Assembly: GCF_037975245.1 (NCBI RefSeq)
Contig: NC_092569.1
Coordinates: 6,506,501-6,566,500, forward strand
From: Apostichopus japonicus
Taxonomy: Eukaryota > Echinodermata > Holothuroidea > Aspidochirotida > Stichopodidae
Reading direction: 5' to 3'
DNA: 60,000 nucleotides
The first letter of the stretch is position 1. Each line of letters starts with the position of its first letter. The position numbers were made by a program, and so were the translations under genes. The notes beneath the pieces are model-generated. The model saw nothing but the letters and a program-made list of their open reading frames with translations, ran no database searches and was not told the origin of the DNA. Positions 45,627 to 58,356 of this stretch are shown piece after piece.

Positions 45627-45802
45627 GTGGGTTCAAAAATATGTGGAAACAATTTTCTGTAAACTGACGGTAATGATCTGAAGTTTGCTTGTCCGAGCAG
45701 AGTGGCAGACATCAGCCAAATGTATTTATTATCTTGTTTGAATGACACTATGACGCATTCGTCTTAGTTGACAACCAATCACATGTCGACTTCATGCCGT
45801 AT

Positions 45803-45811
45803 CTATTTATA
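45803..45811 (-). promoter_or_regulatory. Candidate TATA box of the fibrinogen-related gene
   Basis: TATAAATAG on the minus strand, 177 bases upstream of the first ATG. It is at the edge of a short TA run, which lowers confidence. Confidence 0.35.
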
Positions 45812-45829
45812 TATATATATATTGTTCAC

Positions 45830-47685
45830 AATAAATGTACTTGGTACTCAACTTCGACTAATTTTTTTTCCATAATTTATTGTTAAAGGCTAACTTAGTT
45901 TATTATTATAGTACCGTTCCTATAGAAACAAGAAGATGATTTTTTTGTAATCGGTGGCTCATTATTGCCTGTTGCCATGATACACAGTGGTCTGCAAATA
46001 TCGAGGGTCATTTCAGTAATTCTTTCTTTATTCCAGTATAAATATGCAGAAAAAAATGATAACAAGCATACAAAATTACAACATTAAAGACCATCAACAA
46101 TAGGGGTCGTTAAGACGTATAATACTTTAAGAGATTAAGGAAATAAAAAACCATAAAATTCGTTACAAATGTAATCGAAAAGCTACAATAAATTACCTAA
46201 AATGCCGTTCTGTACAAAAAAGGGCTGCTCTGTAAATAAAAGTGTTCTTAAAAGAGTATGTTTTCTAACACATAGTTCAATATTTGGATTCTTCAATTAT
46301 TAATTTTTTTTTTTTTTTGAGAATTAAGCTCGGAGTATACAGGGATGTCCATAAGTACCTTGAAATCCATATCTGGAGGAGGGATAACATGTATCCGTAT
46401 ATGCGGGGGTGTTGATGGGGTGTGGGTGTTACATCTGCAACTTTTCATCTGCAACCGATTTACATCAAACTGTAGTGGGAAGGTGCCCCATGATGAGAAT
46501 TTTGCTAGAGTTTTGAATTGACTTGAAGTTATACTTGCAGTTCAGGACTTGCATTTGTTGATTCGCCTAATCCCAACCATGGTTTGCAGCCTGGGTGAGC
46601 AAATGTTTAATAATTGACACCTCTAAGTAGCACTTTTAGACTTTCTCTGTTGAGGACAGGATTTCTTTGCAATTCCCATTTTGTTGTCTTTCGGTGAGAG
46701 CATTTTATCTAGTTTGTTTTTAGTGAGCCGATTTCACAAGATTTTTTTTTTCGCCAGTGTATGTTGGTCTTTCTTCAGATTTTAGATAAGTAAAATAAAT
46801 ACCCTATTTTGTCATTTTTGCTGTCTGATTCTGAAAGTACTTTCCGTAAATTTGTCAGATGAAGCCACTTACAAACTGGCAACATGAGAAGAGTGTCTCT
46901 CAAGTAGATATATACCTGTAGATCGATTTTGAGACTGCAGACCAAGTGACAATTTGTTCTATATTTTCAGCTGTAGGTCTATACCGAGACGATTAGGAAG
47001 TATTTCCAATTGTGTGCACTGTTATTGGCTGGGAGTACATGGATGAAGCATTTTCAGAGATTTTGAAGCAAACAAATGCATCATCAGAAAGGAATTACTC
47101 TTAATTTTCTCTGTCATTGGATTACAGCGCGAGTGGGGGTTCGGGCCGTGGGGGGGGGGGGGCTAAGTCCTAGGAAGCTGCAGCGTTTCGAAGAATTATT
47201 GTTCTCTCGTAGCGATTTTAATGCATGAATTACATATGTATTATTCATGTCAGAGAGAGCAGTTTAGTTTCTCTGGGATGTATTTAGTAGGGGGGGGGGG
47301 GGTCCTGGGGACATCAGCTGTTTATATGTTTAAGAACAAAATACATTTGAGAGTTTTTTTCTGGAAGGTAGTTTAAAGTCCCAAAGGGGGTTCAGTGGCG
47401 CCGAAGCTATCGCATTTTTCAGATATTCCTTCCCTTTTTCTTTACTACTTTGATTTTTAAGTGGTAAGTATATCCATCCCCATACCCATGAGTCCATGCG
47501 GACGCTCAAATTAATCTAACAACATGACATTTGAAAAATTAACTCCGATTTGATTTTCCCATTATGTCAATACAAATAATTTTAAAATTAACCTGTATTT
47601 TTTTGACATAAAAGTTCGACACTTTAGGTGACCTGTGTTAGTTTAATATTCTGGAATGAATTTTTGGTACTAAAACCTATTGATG
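45830..47685. other. Intergenic region between divergent genes
   Basis: No gene is seen. G runs occur at 47150-47162 and 47291-47302, and a lone hAT-like end (CAGTGGCGCCGAAGC) at 47395. The promoters of the fibrinogen-related gene (leftward) and FKBP12 (rightward) should lie in 45.6-48.2 kb. Confidence 0.4.
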
Positions 47686-47917
47686 GAGTGTTAGCTCAGT
47701 GGTTAACGCCGATGATTCGAGTCACTCCAAGATTAATGTTTGTCGTCCAGTTACAGAGTTGTTGACAAGTGACAATTCATAATCATGGACGTTGAATATC
47801 AGTGAATGTAAGAGACTGACTTCGGTCAGCTTGCGGCTTTGATAAGCCAATGAGGCTTCTTCGCGAATTCCTGCTTGCAGGAGGATCTAAAATACATACA
47901 ATACATACATAAAAGGA
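47686..47917 (+). mobile_element. tRNA-derived SINE
   Basis: The head has A-box-like TTAGCTCAGTGGTTAAC (from about 47692) and B-box-like GATTCGAGTC (about 47714-47723). The body has GACTGACTTCGG and GGCTTTGATAAGCC landmarks, and the tail is ACATACAATACATACAT. The body recurs inverted at 35218-35298. Confidence 0.75.
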
Positions 47918-48244
47918 ACTGTAGGCTTTTGGCACCTGTATCGTACAATCCTTCTTGAAATATTGACGAGTTGATGCATCTCATCAAAACGTCAATTTTA
48001 CATGTCTCTTCTATGCTTCCGTACATGTAACATCATGCACGTTGGGGAAAGGTAACATAATCATACCCGTACATACTATGCCAAATCTTACGATCATACA
48101 GTACAGTAACGGCAAACGAGTCCACGGGAAGAGTACCAAGGTAGCCCCGCGAAAAGCTGTGTTGAGTTATCCGTATTAGCCTACGGTAGAAGTGATTGAC
48201 AGTTCACACAAGACTTACGTGTGGGAAAATTACTCAGTTTTGAA

Positions 48245-48281
48245 ATGGGTGTTGAAAAGGAATTAATCAGCGCGGGGGATG
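48245..48281 (+). CDS. FKBP1A: FKBP1A exon 1 (coding part)
   Basis: It encodes [12 protein letters not shown] plus the first base of Gly. The donor is G|GTAATG. The intron position equals that of vertebrate FKBP1A (after the ISPGD motif). Confidence 0.9.
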
Positions 48282-51200
48282 GTAATGAAGTGTTTTGTTG
48301 TAAATATTGTTAACCGAGGGAACTCACAGACTAGCTCTCAAGTGACTGTTTAGCCTAACATGACAAGCTAGACTAGCCTAACGTTAGAACTTAGACCTAG
48401 CCAAACCCACAGGCACTCCCGAACTGTATGATATGACCTACGGTATATTAGCGATGGTTATGGCATTAATATTCTTTTACTGGGTAGCGGTGAAGAAGAT
48501 ATCGCTGATTTTGCTCATCAGTGTAGAAAAATAGAGGGTTTGACCAAATTCCCCCGTAAATAGAATTATACATGAAGAAGCATGGTGAGCTCATTCATAA
48601 TTTATGCACCAGGTTAAGGATTTGATTAACGATGTCTAGCAAGGAAATATCCAAATTACTCAGCTGCATTCGTTTTTTATGTGTAGTTCCTCAGAAATGT
48701 ATCAAATATTTATAGTTATGTGCCTAAGCAATGTACAATTGAGCAGAATTTGACCACAAAATGTCTGCCATGTCAAGTTCTTTCATACCCCTAAATTGAC
48801 ACATTCATCAATAAGCTAACTGTAGGCCTAAGTAATATACATCCATTGACTTTGGATGTTGTTTGCTATGCTCTGAGCCTCTAAGCTCAGAAAGGTCTGG
48901 CCCCATAGAGTAGTAGTGTTATATTGAGGTAATTTTGGTTACTAGTGAGTAAGATTTCCAAATGCCATTGAAACAAATGTGCAAAACAGAGGGGAGGGTG
49001 TTTAAAGCTTAAAAAAAACACAATTTGATCTGTTTAAAGCTTAAAAAAAAACGCAATTTGATCAACATAAACCTGAAATGGATTAAAACTATTCAAATAT
49101 GTCACTCTGATTGAGGTTGTCTGCTGTATCGTTGCTAGTAATATTTGAAGGTGCGTCAATAACGAAGCCTTAACTAACAGGTTAGGAGTCAAACTGCTAG
49201 GCCTAGAACTGAAGCTATGAAAAATTTCCCTTCAATCATACATTGAGGTTCACTGTAATTATTCTGCTTAATGGGTGAAATAATCCACGAAAGGGTCTTA
49301 AAGTACAAAATTGATGTTTCTTAGTTTCACTGCGGGAATCACAAGGTGGCCGCTATGTGTATCGCGCTCCTTGGTTCAATAAAGGTGGCGCAATTGCTTA
49401 CTTACCAGATCACTGGTTCAATGAAGCCTGTGCTCTTGTTCATTTGTACCTGATTTTATGTTTAATAAGCGTTGCACTAGTGCCGACTTAACCGATCCAC
49501 GTTGAGATAAGAATAACGCTCTCACTTATTAAGCAGATCTATCCTTGTCTAGTGTACTGCTTGTTAACCTCATCATTGGAAGAGGGGTGCGGGGGAAACA
49601 AGTGTTGGCGATGTCCGTCCTGGGAAGGGGTTGCTCTTTAATGAGAAATTTGTTTGGGTGTTTATCGATAAGGAGGCTGAGTTGCAAAATGGTGCTTTAT
49701 TTCCATCATTTAAACTACAGCTGTGCAGTCAGTTGGTTTTGAATGTGTTTTTAAATCGTGATTACATGCCAAGTCATTTGGAAGAAAAGTTGATACTTTT
49801 TGGGGAGGGTGAGAGGTAAATGCAACCCCCCCCCCTTACTCTCTTGGCAACAACCATAGGGATAAGCCTACCATTGTACAGGTATTTACATGTAGTATAT
49901 TTCACAAGATTAATTATTTAGCTTTGCCATGGTGCAATGTCTTAGGCCAAGAGTCACCTTGTTGCTAGCCTTTTGCTGAGCTTTGGCAGTATTATACAGA
50001 GAAAATTTCCCCTCATACTTTTTTCATGCAGGGTGGAAGAACTACGTACCATCATTCCATAATGTAATATAATCATACTTGTATTTACTCACCACTACAA
50101 TGAGATAGTGTTAATTTCTAAAAGCTGTGTGTGATTGTTCATTGGATTCATAGACCCAAATACTTGCCCCGTGCTTGATCACACAACGATCAGATGGATA
50201 GCCACAACCTTGTGTAAAAGTTATAATAAGGCCTCCTGTAAGCCTATTGTTCCGTAGACGTTGCCACATTCACTTAATTGGAATCACGCCCCATCTTTCA
50301 CCGGTCTGACGCTTTCATTTGTTTTAGCCTTAACTAAGGTATGTTAAGTGTCGTTCTTGATATAATATGAGAACGACAAAATATTAATTCAAAATTAAAT
50401 TGAACAAGAGGTACGAAGTTTCATGCTCAGAACAATTTGAGAACCACCAAACAACTTTGTTACCGTAAAGAAAGACCTACTACCAAAAAAATGGACAAAA
50501 TTCAGCTGGTGAAAGATGGGACTTGATCCCTTTATTGTTTTGTTGAGGAGAAATGAAACATAGTTATGACTTTTATCTTAAATATAAAAAAAATGTTGAT
50601 TCTGGTTCTATCCCGACTGCTGTTATTATCATTAACTATGATCCTACTCTGCATTTGCCATGTTATCTCAAGTGCCAAATTCATTCATGGCTGTAATTTT
50701 CCTTTTTTTTTACCAGGAAAAACCTACCCCAAGACCGGACAGACTGTTGTGGTTCACTACACTGGTATGTACCTACTACCTAGATACTTATAAATCATTC
50801 TTCCTCACCCTGGGATCTGAGGACTGGTAAGGGATCTGGGAAAATTTGTGGGGAAGGAGGGGCAGGAAGCTACAGAGGATCAAGAATGGGGTTTGAAGAG
50901 GTCCCTCGGTATGAGTACTCAATATTTACCTAGGTCTTTTAAATGCATTATGTGAGCACTGTACATATAAACAAAATGTGCAAGCATTAGGTACTGTATT
51001 ACATCTATTAATTATAGACAATGCTATAAGCATGATACATCATATATGTTATCCAATTATGTATGATATTACATGTTATCAAATACCAATCTATGTGAGC
51101 ATGGTATATTACAGTTTATATTATAATATTACACATAGCTTTCAATCCGTCCAAAATCATCTGCCAATAATTCATAAAACTTCATTAAACGTCACAATAT

Positions 51201-54200
51201 TATGAGTTTATCAAACCATTTCCCATCAGGAACATTGACAAATGGGAAGAAATTTGACTCATCGAGGGATCGTGGCAAGCCTTTCAAGTTCAAGATCGGC
51301 AAAGGAGAAGTCATCAGAGGATGGGATGAAGGTGTTGCTCAGGCAAGTCATCTAAGAGGACTATTTAGCCGTATTTCACTCATTTTACCTTCATTTTAAG
51401 ACCTCATGAATTACATTGCAGGATGCACATCCAAAAGAACTGATCAAAATGAGCAAAGAAGCATATTTGTGTGTGTGTGTCTTTTCAATTAATCTTTCAG
51501 ACAACAGACATGGTAACAGGAATTCAAACAGAACTTGACGTCAATGGGGAAAGGGTCTCTTTTATTGGGGGTTTACCTCTCGGTTTGAAAAAATGGTTTA
51601 TTTTTCTTCACAGAGCTAATCTTTTGCTTCCAGTAGTAGTAATGTTACCCTATGAACTGAGTGACTGATGAGGTCATAGTCAATGTTCCCATGAGTCCAT
51701 GCATTAGAATCTAGGTTATTAAGATTTACCTTTATATATGCATAGCAGGTGCTTATAAAATAGCTCTGAAAAATGTTGTTTAGTGGTCATGCTTCAGCTC
51801 TGGTCATGCTTCTGTTGTTTTCACTAATGTTCACTATTAGTTTTAAAGCTGAATTTGAATTAAAACTTCTGGCCAGTACAGTCATATATCAAATCACCCA
51901 ATTGTTGAGTACAGTATGTTTGTAGTTCGACCTCTTTCAAAAAATTACCAACTTTTTTGTATGCTTGGAACGTCATGAAATCAGCATATTTTGAAAATAT
52001 CAGTTCATTGCTTCAACATTTGCCAAACTATCACACTCTGGATTTTTGTCACCACCCCCCCCCCCCTGGGATATTTTCTTTATTTTTGAGGTCTGATTTC
52101 TCATCCATTGAACATCCTACTACCTTTCTATTACAGAAGCATAGATAGATTCTATCCTATAGAATGGAAAAAAAAGCATTGTCTTGTAGAGTTAGGTCAA
52201 CCCTTTAAATACCAAAATATGCAATTTTGGTATTTTTTGCTTAAAAATGTGCTTTTTTTTTTGGGTGATAAATTGCTCCTAAACTATTGCTTCAGGAGTT
52301 CAGGATACTTGATTTTTCAGAGGATATTATATCCAGTCCCATACAACACAAAATAATGATTACTGTACAATGCTTCCTTAAATTCCTATAATATATTTGC
52401 AAGTTGTGCAGAGCAGTTAGTAGTTCATGCTGCGATTCAGCATGAGGAAGGGGTTTTGATGCCATTTTTTTACCAAGGTAACCATATGAGAGCTGTGAGG
52501 GTATTTTACTTTAAATAATTATAAGTATAATGTTCTTACAACTTCAGGGATCTAGCCTTTCTCAATATTAACTTATGAGGTTGTTAAGTTGCTCTGATGT
52601 ACCAAAAAGGTCAACTATTAACTCAAACTGAGTCATGTTGAAATATCTGATTATTTTTTCTAGAAGAGATAATAGTACCACCTTGTTTGTAGGAGGGTTC
52701 TATTTTGCCTTATTGATTAATGAAAAATCCTCAAAATTTGGGATTTAAAAAAAAAAAAACACACATTTTTGCCTGTTTGTGCTGTTCCACATGTGTTTTT
52801 ATCTTGGGTATTGTACTTCAAGATATTTCAATTCTATACTATGTAGATTTCAATGTCACATTAACAAATAATAACTGCAATGCTATAGTATGCAACAGTA
52901 CTTATAGTCTGCAACAGTACTTACAGTGTGCCACAGTAATTAGTAACACTATATCACTACATCTTTCATTCTTTTTGCGTTGTGGTCAAGTGGTTAAGGC
53001 AGTGGACTTGTGATCTAAGGATTACAGGTTCGAGCAAGGCACTTTATCTCCATTGCCTCTCTTCACCCAGGTGTATAAATGGGGACTTGCGAGGTGACTC
53101 GTAAATAAAGTTGCGTGCGCCGGTTTGTGGCTGCACCCTATGCCCAGGAGAGATTGTTTGAATTATGCACACTTTGGTGTGTAGGTGTGACAAGTTACCA
53201 ATGACCAGGGGTAAGTACAGCGCGGCGAGACTTTATTGTAAGTTACGCAAGAACTGTTCATTTTTTTTTTCTTTCTTTTCTGCAGATGAGTATAGGAGAG
53301 AATGCAAAATTGACGTGTTCACCTGATTATGCCTACGGATCCAAGGGTTACCCTGGAGTATATCCTTTTGATTACTTGTCAAATTAGCACATAAAACTTG
53401 TAATTTAGTATGATTTATTATCATTTGATGGCCTGTCTGTGTTGTTATATTTTGAATTACTTGCCAAAGGGCTAAAGGGATGTTTGCAATGATGATGGTG
53501 TGTGTATGTATGTATGTATGTGTAAATGTACAAGCTTGTAAACATGGTCATTCTAAGAGTACATCCTTGTAGAACTTCATGTGTGATATTTAGTTAGGTT
53601 CCCCTTGGTGAGTAAAACAACCCTATTAAAGTTGGGAGGTGAAAGGTCATTTGAAATCAGCAGAGGTCAAATTCTCGAGTAATCTTCAAAGGAAAGCTTT
53701 CAGTAACTTCTACTAAATACAGTAGGTAGGTCCACATAGTGCAAGAATCTAGCTGATAATTTGAAGTCTGTAGTGGTCAATACTTCAAAATGTGGCATGC
53801 AGTCACTGAGTCAGTTGGCTTTCTGGGTATTCTACGAGAACAGATTGAAAAACTTGGATTCAAGTCAATGCACAGGACCATGCATGGAGCATGTTGGTGT
53901 TTGTGGAGGTGAAAAAATATTCAGTTAAGGTCAAAGTCTGGTATATGAAAGGACTGGCTGATCAAGCTGGGCGTAATTTGTATAGGCTTTTAAGTATCCC
54001 CTTTGGTTAGTACAAGAGCTTTTTCATCTTCTATGGTTGTCAAGGGAAGGCAAATATTGAACTAGTGAAATTTGTTAAACATAATACTGTATGGTAGCAT
54101 CTTGGAATGTAAATCCTCTGTAAAAGTACAATATTCATCCCTGTTGTTGTCGATGTGGGCCATATATCGCTAAGTGCCGGGGGATTTTAAACGAACTATA

Positions 54201-55339
54201 CCTTTATGTGATAGGTCAGTAGCCATCCCTATTGAAATTCATGCTTGATGTGTGGTCTTCCTTTGATAAGTAGGAGATTAAGTTTGCTGATGACCAAAAG
54301 ATATCATCATAAATGAGAGCAAAGTTCACCATTTCATGATTATACACAATTTTAGTGTGAATTAATATTACGACTGACACCTCACGATAAACTCAAACAA
54401 CTTTTGATTTGTTAAAGTCTAAAGTCACCTGAGGTCAACATAGTTCATTACCCGAAGGTCAAGTAAAAATGGTAAGAAAATGGATGTTATGAATAGATAT
54501 TTTCATTGATCATGGTGACTCTTTGTCGCTTTGGCAATTCAAAATTCATAAAGTATTTCATTAGCTTGACTAGGCATGTTTTTGTTCATATAACAATGAC
54601 CATTGTTTTGCAGCTTATGAACATTTTTGGTTTGATTTGGTTGTTTCTGTGTTTATTGTATACTGGTGTCTGGGTCTTGAGTTGCTGGAGAAAAACCGAT
54701 ATCAGTGATTGTGTGAAGTAAATGAATGACTTGCGTAATATACACATCTCTTCCCTACTATCACTTTTAAACAATCAACGGAAACCGAGCAAAATTTTAA
54801 ATCGGCTAGCCTACGATAAATATGTGTTATAGCACATCAGGCTCACTCAGTTCCTTTGGCAGTGTTCCCTACCCAGTCTGCAAAGTTAGTTTTGTTTTAT
54901 TCAAACAGTGGCAATGAGCCAGTAGTTTAAGCTTCAGCAAGGTTTGTGCTGACACTTTTATCGGCCCCCAATTCCTATATGGAAAGTAGGCTAGGTACCG
55001 ATAGTAGAGGAAGGCAGGCCATAGGTCTGGTTTTGATTTCTTAAAAAGCAAGGCTTACTGATAACCTAAATGATCATTTATGACTAGAGTAATGGATAAA
55101 GTGGTTATATGTGGTAGTAAGATAAAATCCTACATACACAGCCAATGGCTTTGACATAAAGTAACAAAACCCCAAAGTAAGTAATGTTAATTAATTAATG
55201 TTAATTAATTAATCATTATGTCGGTGTTATTGGCCTTGTTGCTGTCACTTTGGCAAAATAAATCATCCTTGACAACTGAAACACGATTCCACCCAACGCC
55301 ACCCTGGTATTTGATGTGGAGCTCATCCGAGTGGAGTAA
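48245..55339 (+). CDS. FKBP1A: FKBP12 peptidyl-prolyl isomerase, five exons, 108 residues
   Basis: Exons are 48245-48281, 50717-50764, 51230-51342, 53286-53359 and 55285-55339 (TAA 55337-55339). The spliced length is 327 nt, exactly 108 residues, the normal FKBP12 length. It starts '[21 protein letters not shown]'-like, described by its MGVEKELIS opening. Ligand-pocket residues are kept: Tyr of VHYTG, Phe-Asp of KKFDSS, Arg of RDR, Phe of PFKF, Glu-Val-Ile-Arg-Gly-Trp, Tyr of DYAYG and Phe of LVFDVEL. The loop His (GHPG in mammals) is Tyr (GYPG). FKBP12 is a cytosolic prolyl isomerase that binds ryanodine/IP3 receptors and type I TGF-beta receptors and is the target of FK506 and rapamycin. 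Two introns are unusual: intron 3 starts GC and intron 4 is AT-AC. Confidence 0.95.
48999..49064. repeat. Tandem duplication, 33-bp unit, FKBP1A intron 1
   Basis: Two units TGTTTAAAGCTTAAAAAAAA... ending CAATTTGATC follow each other directly, with small differences. Confidence 0.85.
50717..50764 (+). CDS. FKBP1A: FKBP1A exon 2
   Basis: The acceptor TTTTACCAG and donor G|GTATGT bound it. It encodes [15 protein letters not shown] plus split Gly codons. Confidence 0.95.
51230..51342 (+). CDS. FKBP1A: FKBP1A exon 3, with GC splice donor
   Basis: The acceptor is CCCATCAG. It encodes '[20 protein letters not shown]' and then '[17 protein letters not shown]', the core of the binding pocket. The exon ends CAG, followed by GCAAGT (51343-51348), a GC donor with otherwise ideal consensus. 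Confidence 0.95.
52977..53236 (+). mobile_element. tRNA-derived SINE in FKBP1A intron 3
   Basis: The head reads GTGGTCAAGTGGTTAAGG (A box) and ACAGGTTCGAGC (B box, about 53024-53035). A body with CCCAGGTGTATAAATGG follows. It differs from the SINE at 47.7 kb. It ends about 50 bases before exon 4, close to the splice acceptor. Confidence 0.8.
53286..53359 (+). CDS. FKBP1A: FKBP1A exon 4
   Basis: The acceptor TTTTCTGCAG leads to '[20 protein letters not shown]' and GYPG, ending two bases into a Val codon (GT). It is followed by ATATCCTTT, a perfect U12-type AT-AC donor. Confidence 0.95.
53360..55284 (+). other. U12-type AT-AC intron of FKBP1A (intron 4)
   Basis: It starts ATATCCTTT (53360-53368) and ends AC (55283-55284). 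The branch site TCCTTGAC (55266-55273) places its A 12 bases before the intron end. These are the donor, branch and spacing of minor-spliceosome introns. The phase and the resulting [11 protein letters not shown] junction fit FKBP12; no AG acceptor fits. Confidence 0.92.
55285..55339 (+). CDS. FKBP1A: FKBP1A exon 5 (C-terminus)
   Basis: It encodes the last base of Val, then [17 protein letters not shown] and TAA. It matches the FKBP12 C-terminal strand. Confidence 0.95.
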
Positions 55340-58204
55340 AGGAGCTTGTGCTACTTAAAGACTTCACCAGCGACCTTCTTTCCTTCTTCTTGTTGTTGGT
55401 TTTTTTTTTCTTGTATTTTATTTTGTATCAGTTCTCAGTGTTGCAGTCCATTCCCATCACACTACCTTATCAACTGTCCCATCGACAGCATCTCTCTGAA
55501 GAATGTCTAAGCCTGTTACTGGTAGTAGATTTTGATACTTAGTTTATAGTTTTAATAGATTATCAATAATGCATTGGATATTACAAAGGTTATCATGGTA
55601 CCTTCCAACGTGTTAACACGTTTTGGGATGTACTCTAGTGTATTACATTAATACATATTCTATAAAGTATTTCTACGTCTGTTAACAAGTACTTCGAACG
55701 GCATCCATGCCACCAATTAACCGGCAGGTTGTACCCACATACCATATGCAAGGAGAGTTTACCCGTGCCAGTTGATATAATACTGATGCTACAATATCAT
55801 GTTTGCAGGAATTTAGTAGAGCCTGTGTACTATTAGTTCCACGTTGCGGGTGAGTCACTTCTACAAAGGCAAAGAGATGTAATGTGCTTTTCTTAGAAAT
55901 GACGGAGAACTCGTACAGGAATTTTCATGTAACTTGTTTGGTCTCAGTTTTGAGAGTAAAAATTTCATGATGTAGTTTAGATGTATATTGCATATTGCAG
56001 TCCTTAAAAGGATACACCATTTTATGTCATCCCACCAAACTTCCAATTAGCACCAAACACTTTCACCCTCCAAAACCATCTGAAGCACTTTGCACCATTT
56101 GATATAGTGAATGCACTATCAAATAGTAAGTTCACATGCAAATTGTTAGCTACAAATATAACCACACAATTTTCATGATCACAATATATTCACTCCCATG
56201 TTCTGTATATTACAATACTTTTACCTAATTGTATAAAGCTACGAATAGAAAACAATGTCACTGGTTAACTAGTACATGTATACCCCCAAGACAGTGTGCT
56301 GCCATATGGCTAATGGGACGGCCTTCTGCAGGCTATAACCTCACTGTGTAGCCTGTTCATTGTGTTGGTTGGTTGGTCTTAATACTCCCTGATCATGTTG
56401 CTTATTGTTGGCAATGTGTTATTTGTTGCTTAATACCTCCTTTGCTTTTCAGAAGCATTTAAAGCTTCTTTTTCCAAAGTTGTGTTCATTTCATTGAAAT
56501 GTAGATTGCCTAAGCCGTTTGCTTTGACGATATTGCAAAAGGAATGTATGAGGCTGTCCAATATACGGTAAATTGTAAGGGGACTGGAGTATAACAAGTT
56601 GTTTGGTTTTGTGCTTAGGCTCTATCTTGGGTGACATAAAACAGTCCCATTACCTCTAAAGGTTACTCCATCAACGGGTTTCATCCACCGATTACATAGA
56701 ATTCCGATGTATTTGCCTGCTATCTGTGATATCCGATCATACCCTCTAAGATTCAACATGGTTTCTGTTAACTCTCATTACTTCATCTTTTCTTCTTAGT
56801 TTGTACTGTTTATGCATATGTAATATGTTCAACAACACAACACTGTTATAAAAGTAATACTATCCTAGTATTCTTATTGTGTTAAATGGAAAGGAAATCC
56901 GATTAGTAGATTTTGGATAGGATGATACCAGCAAGTTCTATGCATATTCATATATCTATTGCATATTTATGCTGCTTGGGCATTGTGATTGTTTGGGCTT
57001 TGTTTCTTAAATGATAATGTTAATGAATTCAAAACATTTCTTTATTATTGACACATGATTTCAACCTCTCTATTATTTATGGAAATTTTTATGGAAGGTG
57101 TCATTATTTTAAACATGCCGATACAAAATTTTTCATATGGTATGTCTGTGGTCTTTATCTAAGTATACCTATGACAACACTCTTACCGGCATCCAACTAT
57201 AAAACAAAACACAATATATTGCAACCAACGAAAGTCAATTTGTTTTGGGGGTTTTTCATTGTCAATGTAGAAACTCTTTTCAAAGTGAGTTTTTTTTTCT
57301 CTCCATCGCAACTAGGGATGTTTATTCACAAACTAAAACATTTCATTTTTGCTCTCAACTGATAATATGTTAGGCACACTCCTGCCATTCGTGTGTAAGG
57401 CAGAATGTAACTGCAGAGCAAGCCTCCTTACAACATAATTTTTTTTGTCTTTGTGATGCTAATGCATAATTTAGATGACAAAATACTCCCAACAGCAACT
57501 ACATCTGTGGTGTTACTGCACTCCCTACTTCAGTCAATCACTAAATCTGCAGAACCTACCACATGGACAAACAAAAATTGTTCTTCCAATAGTTGTCACT
57601 GCTTGTTATATAACCTTTGTGTATAGTGAGTGGATTTGATTCTGGATGTCATCAAGTTCTCTACCCCCCCCCCACATCCTCCACCGGTATGTTAAATAGA
57701 ATTAGAGGAAAGTATACCTATCCACATATGACAGTTAATACAGAAGTCCAAGTTGCACTATCATGCTGCGAAAGTGTCCATTAGCTATAGGTTGCATCCA
57801 AAAACCCGCCATTTGTACTAAACGGCAGGTTTTTTTTCCAGTTGGTTAGCTGAGTGATCAGTCCCATCTTTTCGCACCTTAGTTGAGCTGCCTATTCGTC
57901 TATTATGCAACTCATCACACAGCTATAGTAGCCAAATCACTATCAGATCAAGGCAGACATGGCAAGGTGTGAACAAATCAACTGCTCCAAACTCATCAAT
58001 CGTAGTCTGTTTGCAGGAGAGATAAAGTGTAAGTAACTTGAGGTCGAGAGAGCTGAAAAATGCAACTATTAATGGACTAATTCTCGTCATGATCATTGGA
58101 CAAACACCTGCATATCATTTCCAGTCATAATATTTACAACAATTTTATTGCTCCAACTTAGCAATGAAACGTAACACAGAAAAGTTAGTACTGACCGCTA
58201 TGAT
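55340..58204 (+). other. Region downstream of FKBP1A, possible long 3' UTR
   Basis: No coding sequence was recognised. The first clear AATAAA downstream that I see is at 59156-59161, so either the 3' UTR is nearly 4 kb or a variant signal is used earlier. Minor TTAATTAA repeats lie before the last exon, and a C run near 57665. Confidence 0.35.
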
Positions 58205-58315
58205 CAGGCATGAGACTTCCGCGGAAACGCGGATTTCCGATTTTATTTTTTTTTCATTTTCGCGTTTTTCCTCGTAATTCGCGTTTTTTATTATTTTTTT
58301 TATTTAATTTAATTT

Positions 58316-58356
<41 letters not shown>

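Noticed and set aside
47686-47725. True tRNA gene
   Set aside because: A- and B-box-like segments are present, but no closing acceptor stem is visible and a SINE body follows. The body recurs elsewhere without the head.
49545-49819. Overlapping short open frames in FKBP1A intron 1
   Set aside because: No family features, no splice-phase fit with FKBP12, and weak starts.
52977-53036. True tRNA gene in FKBP1A intron 3
   Set aside because: The tRNA-like head is fused to a longer SINE body and lacks a proper 3' acceptor strand.
53358-53363. GT donor (GTATAT) for FKBP1A exon 4
   Set aside because: It would need an exon 5 starting two bases earlier after an AG; the sequence there is ACACG, with no AG. 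The U12 AT-AC solution fits both splice signals and protein.
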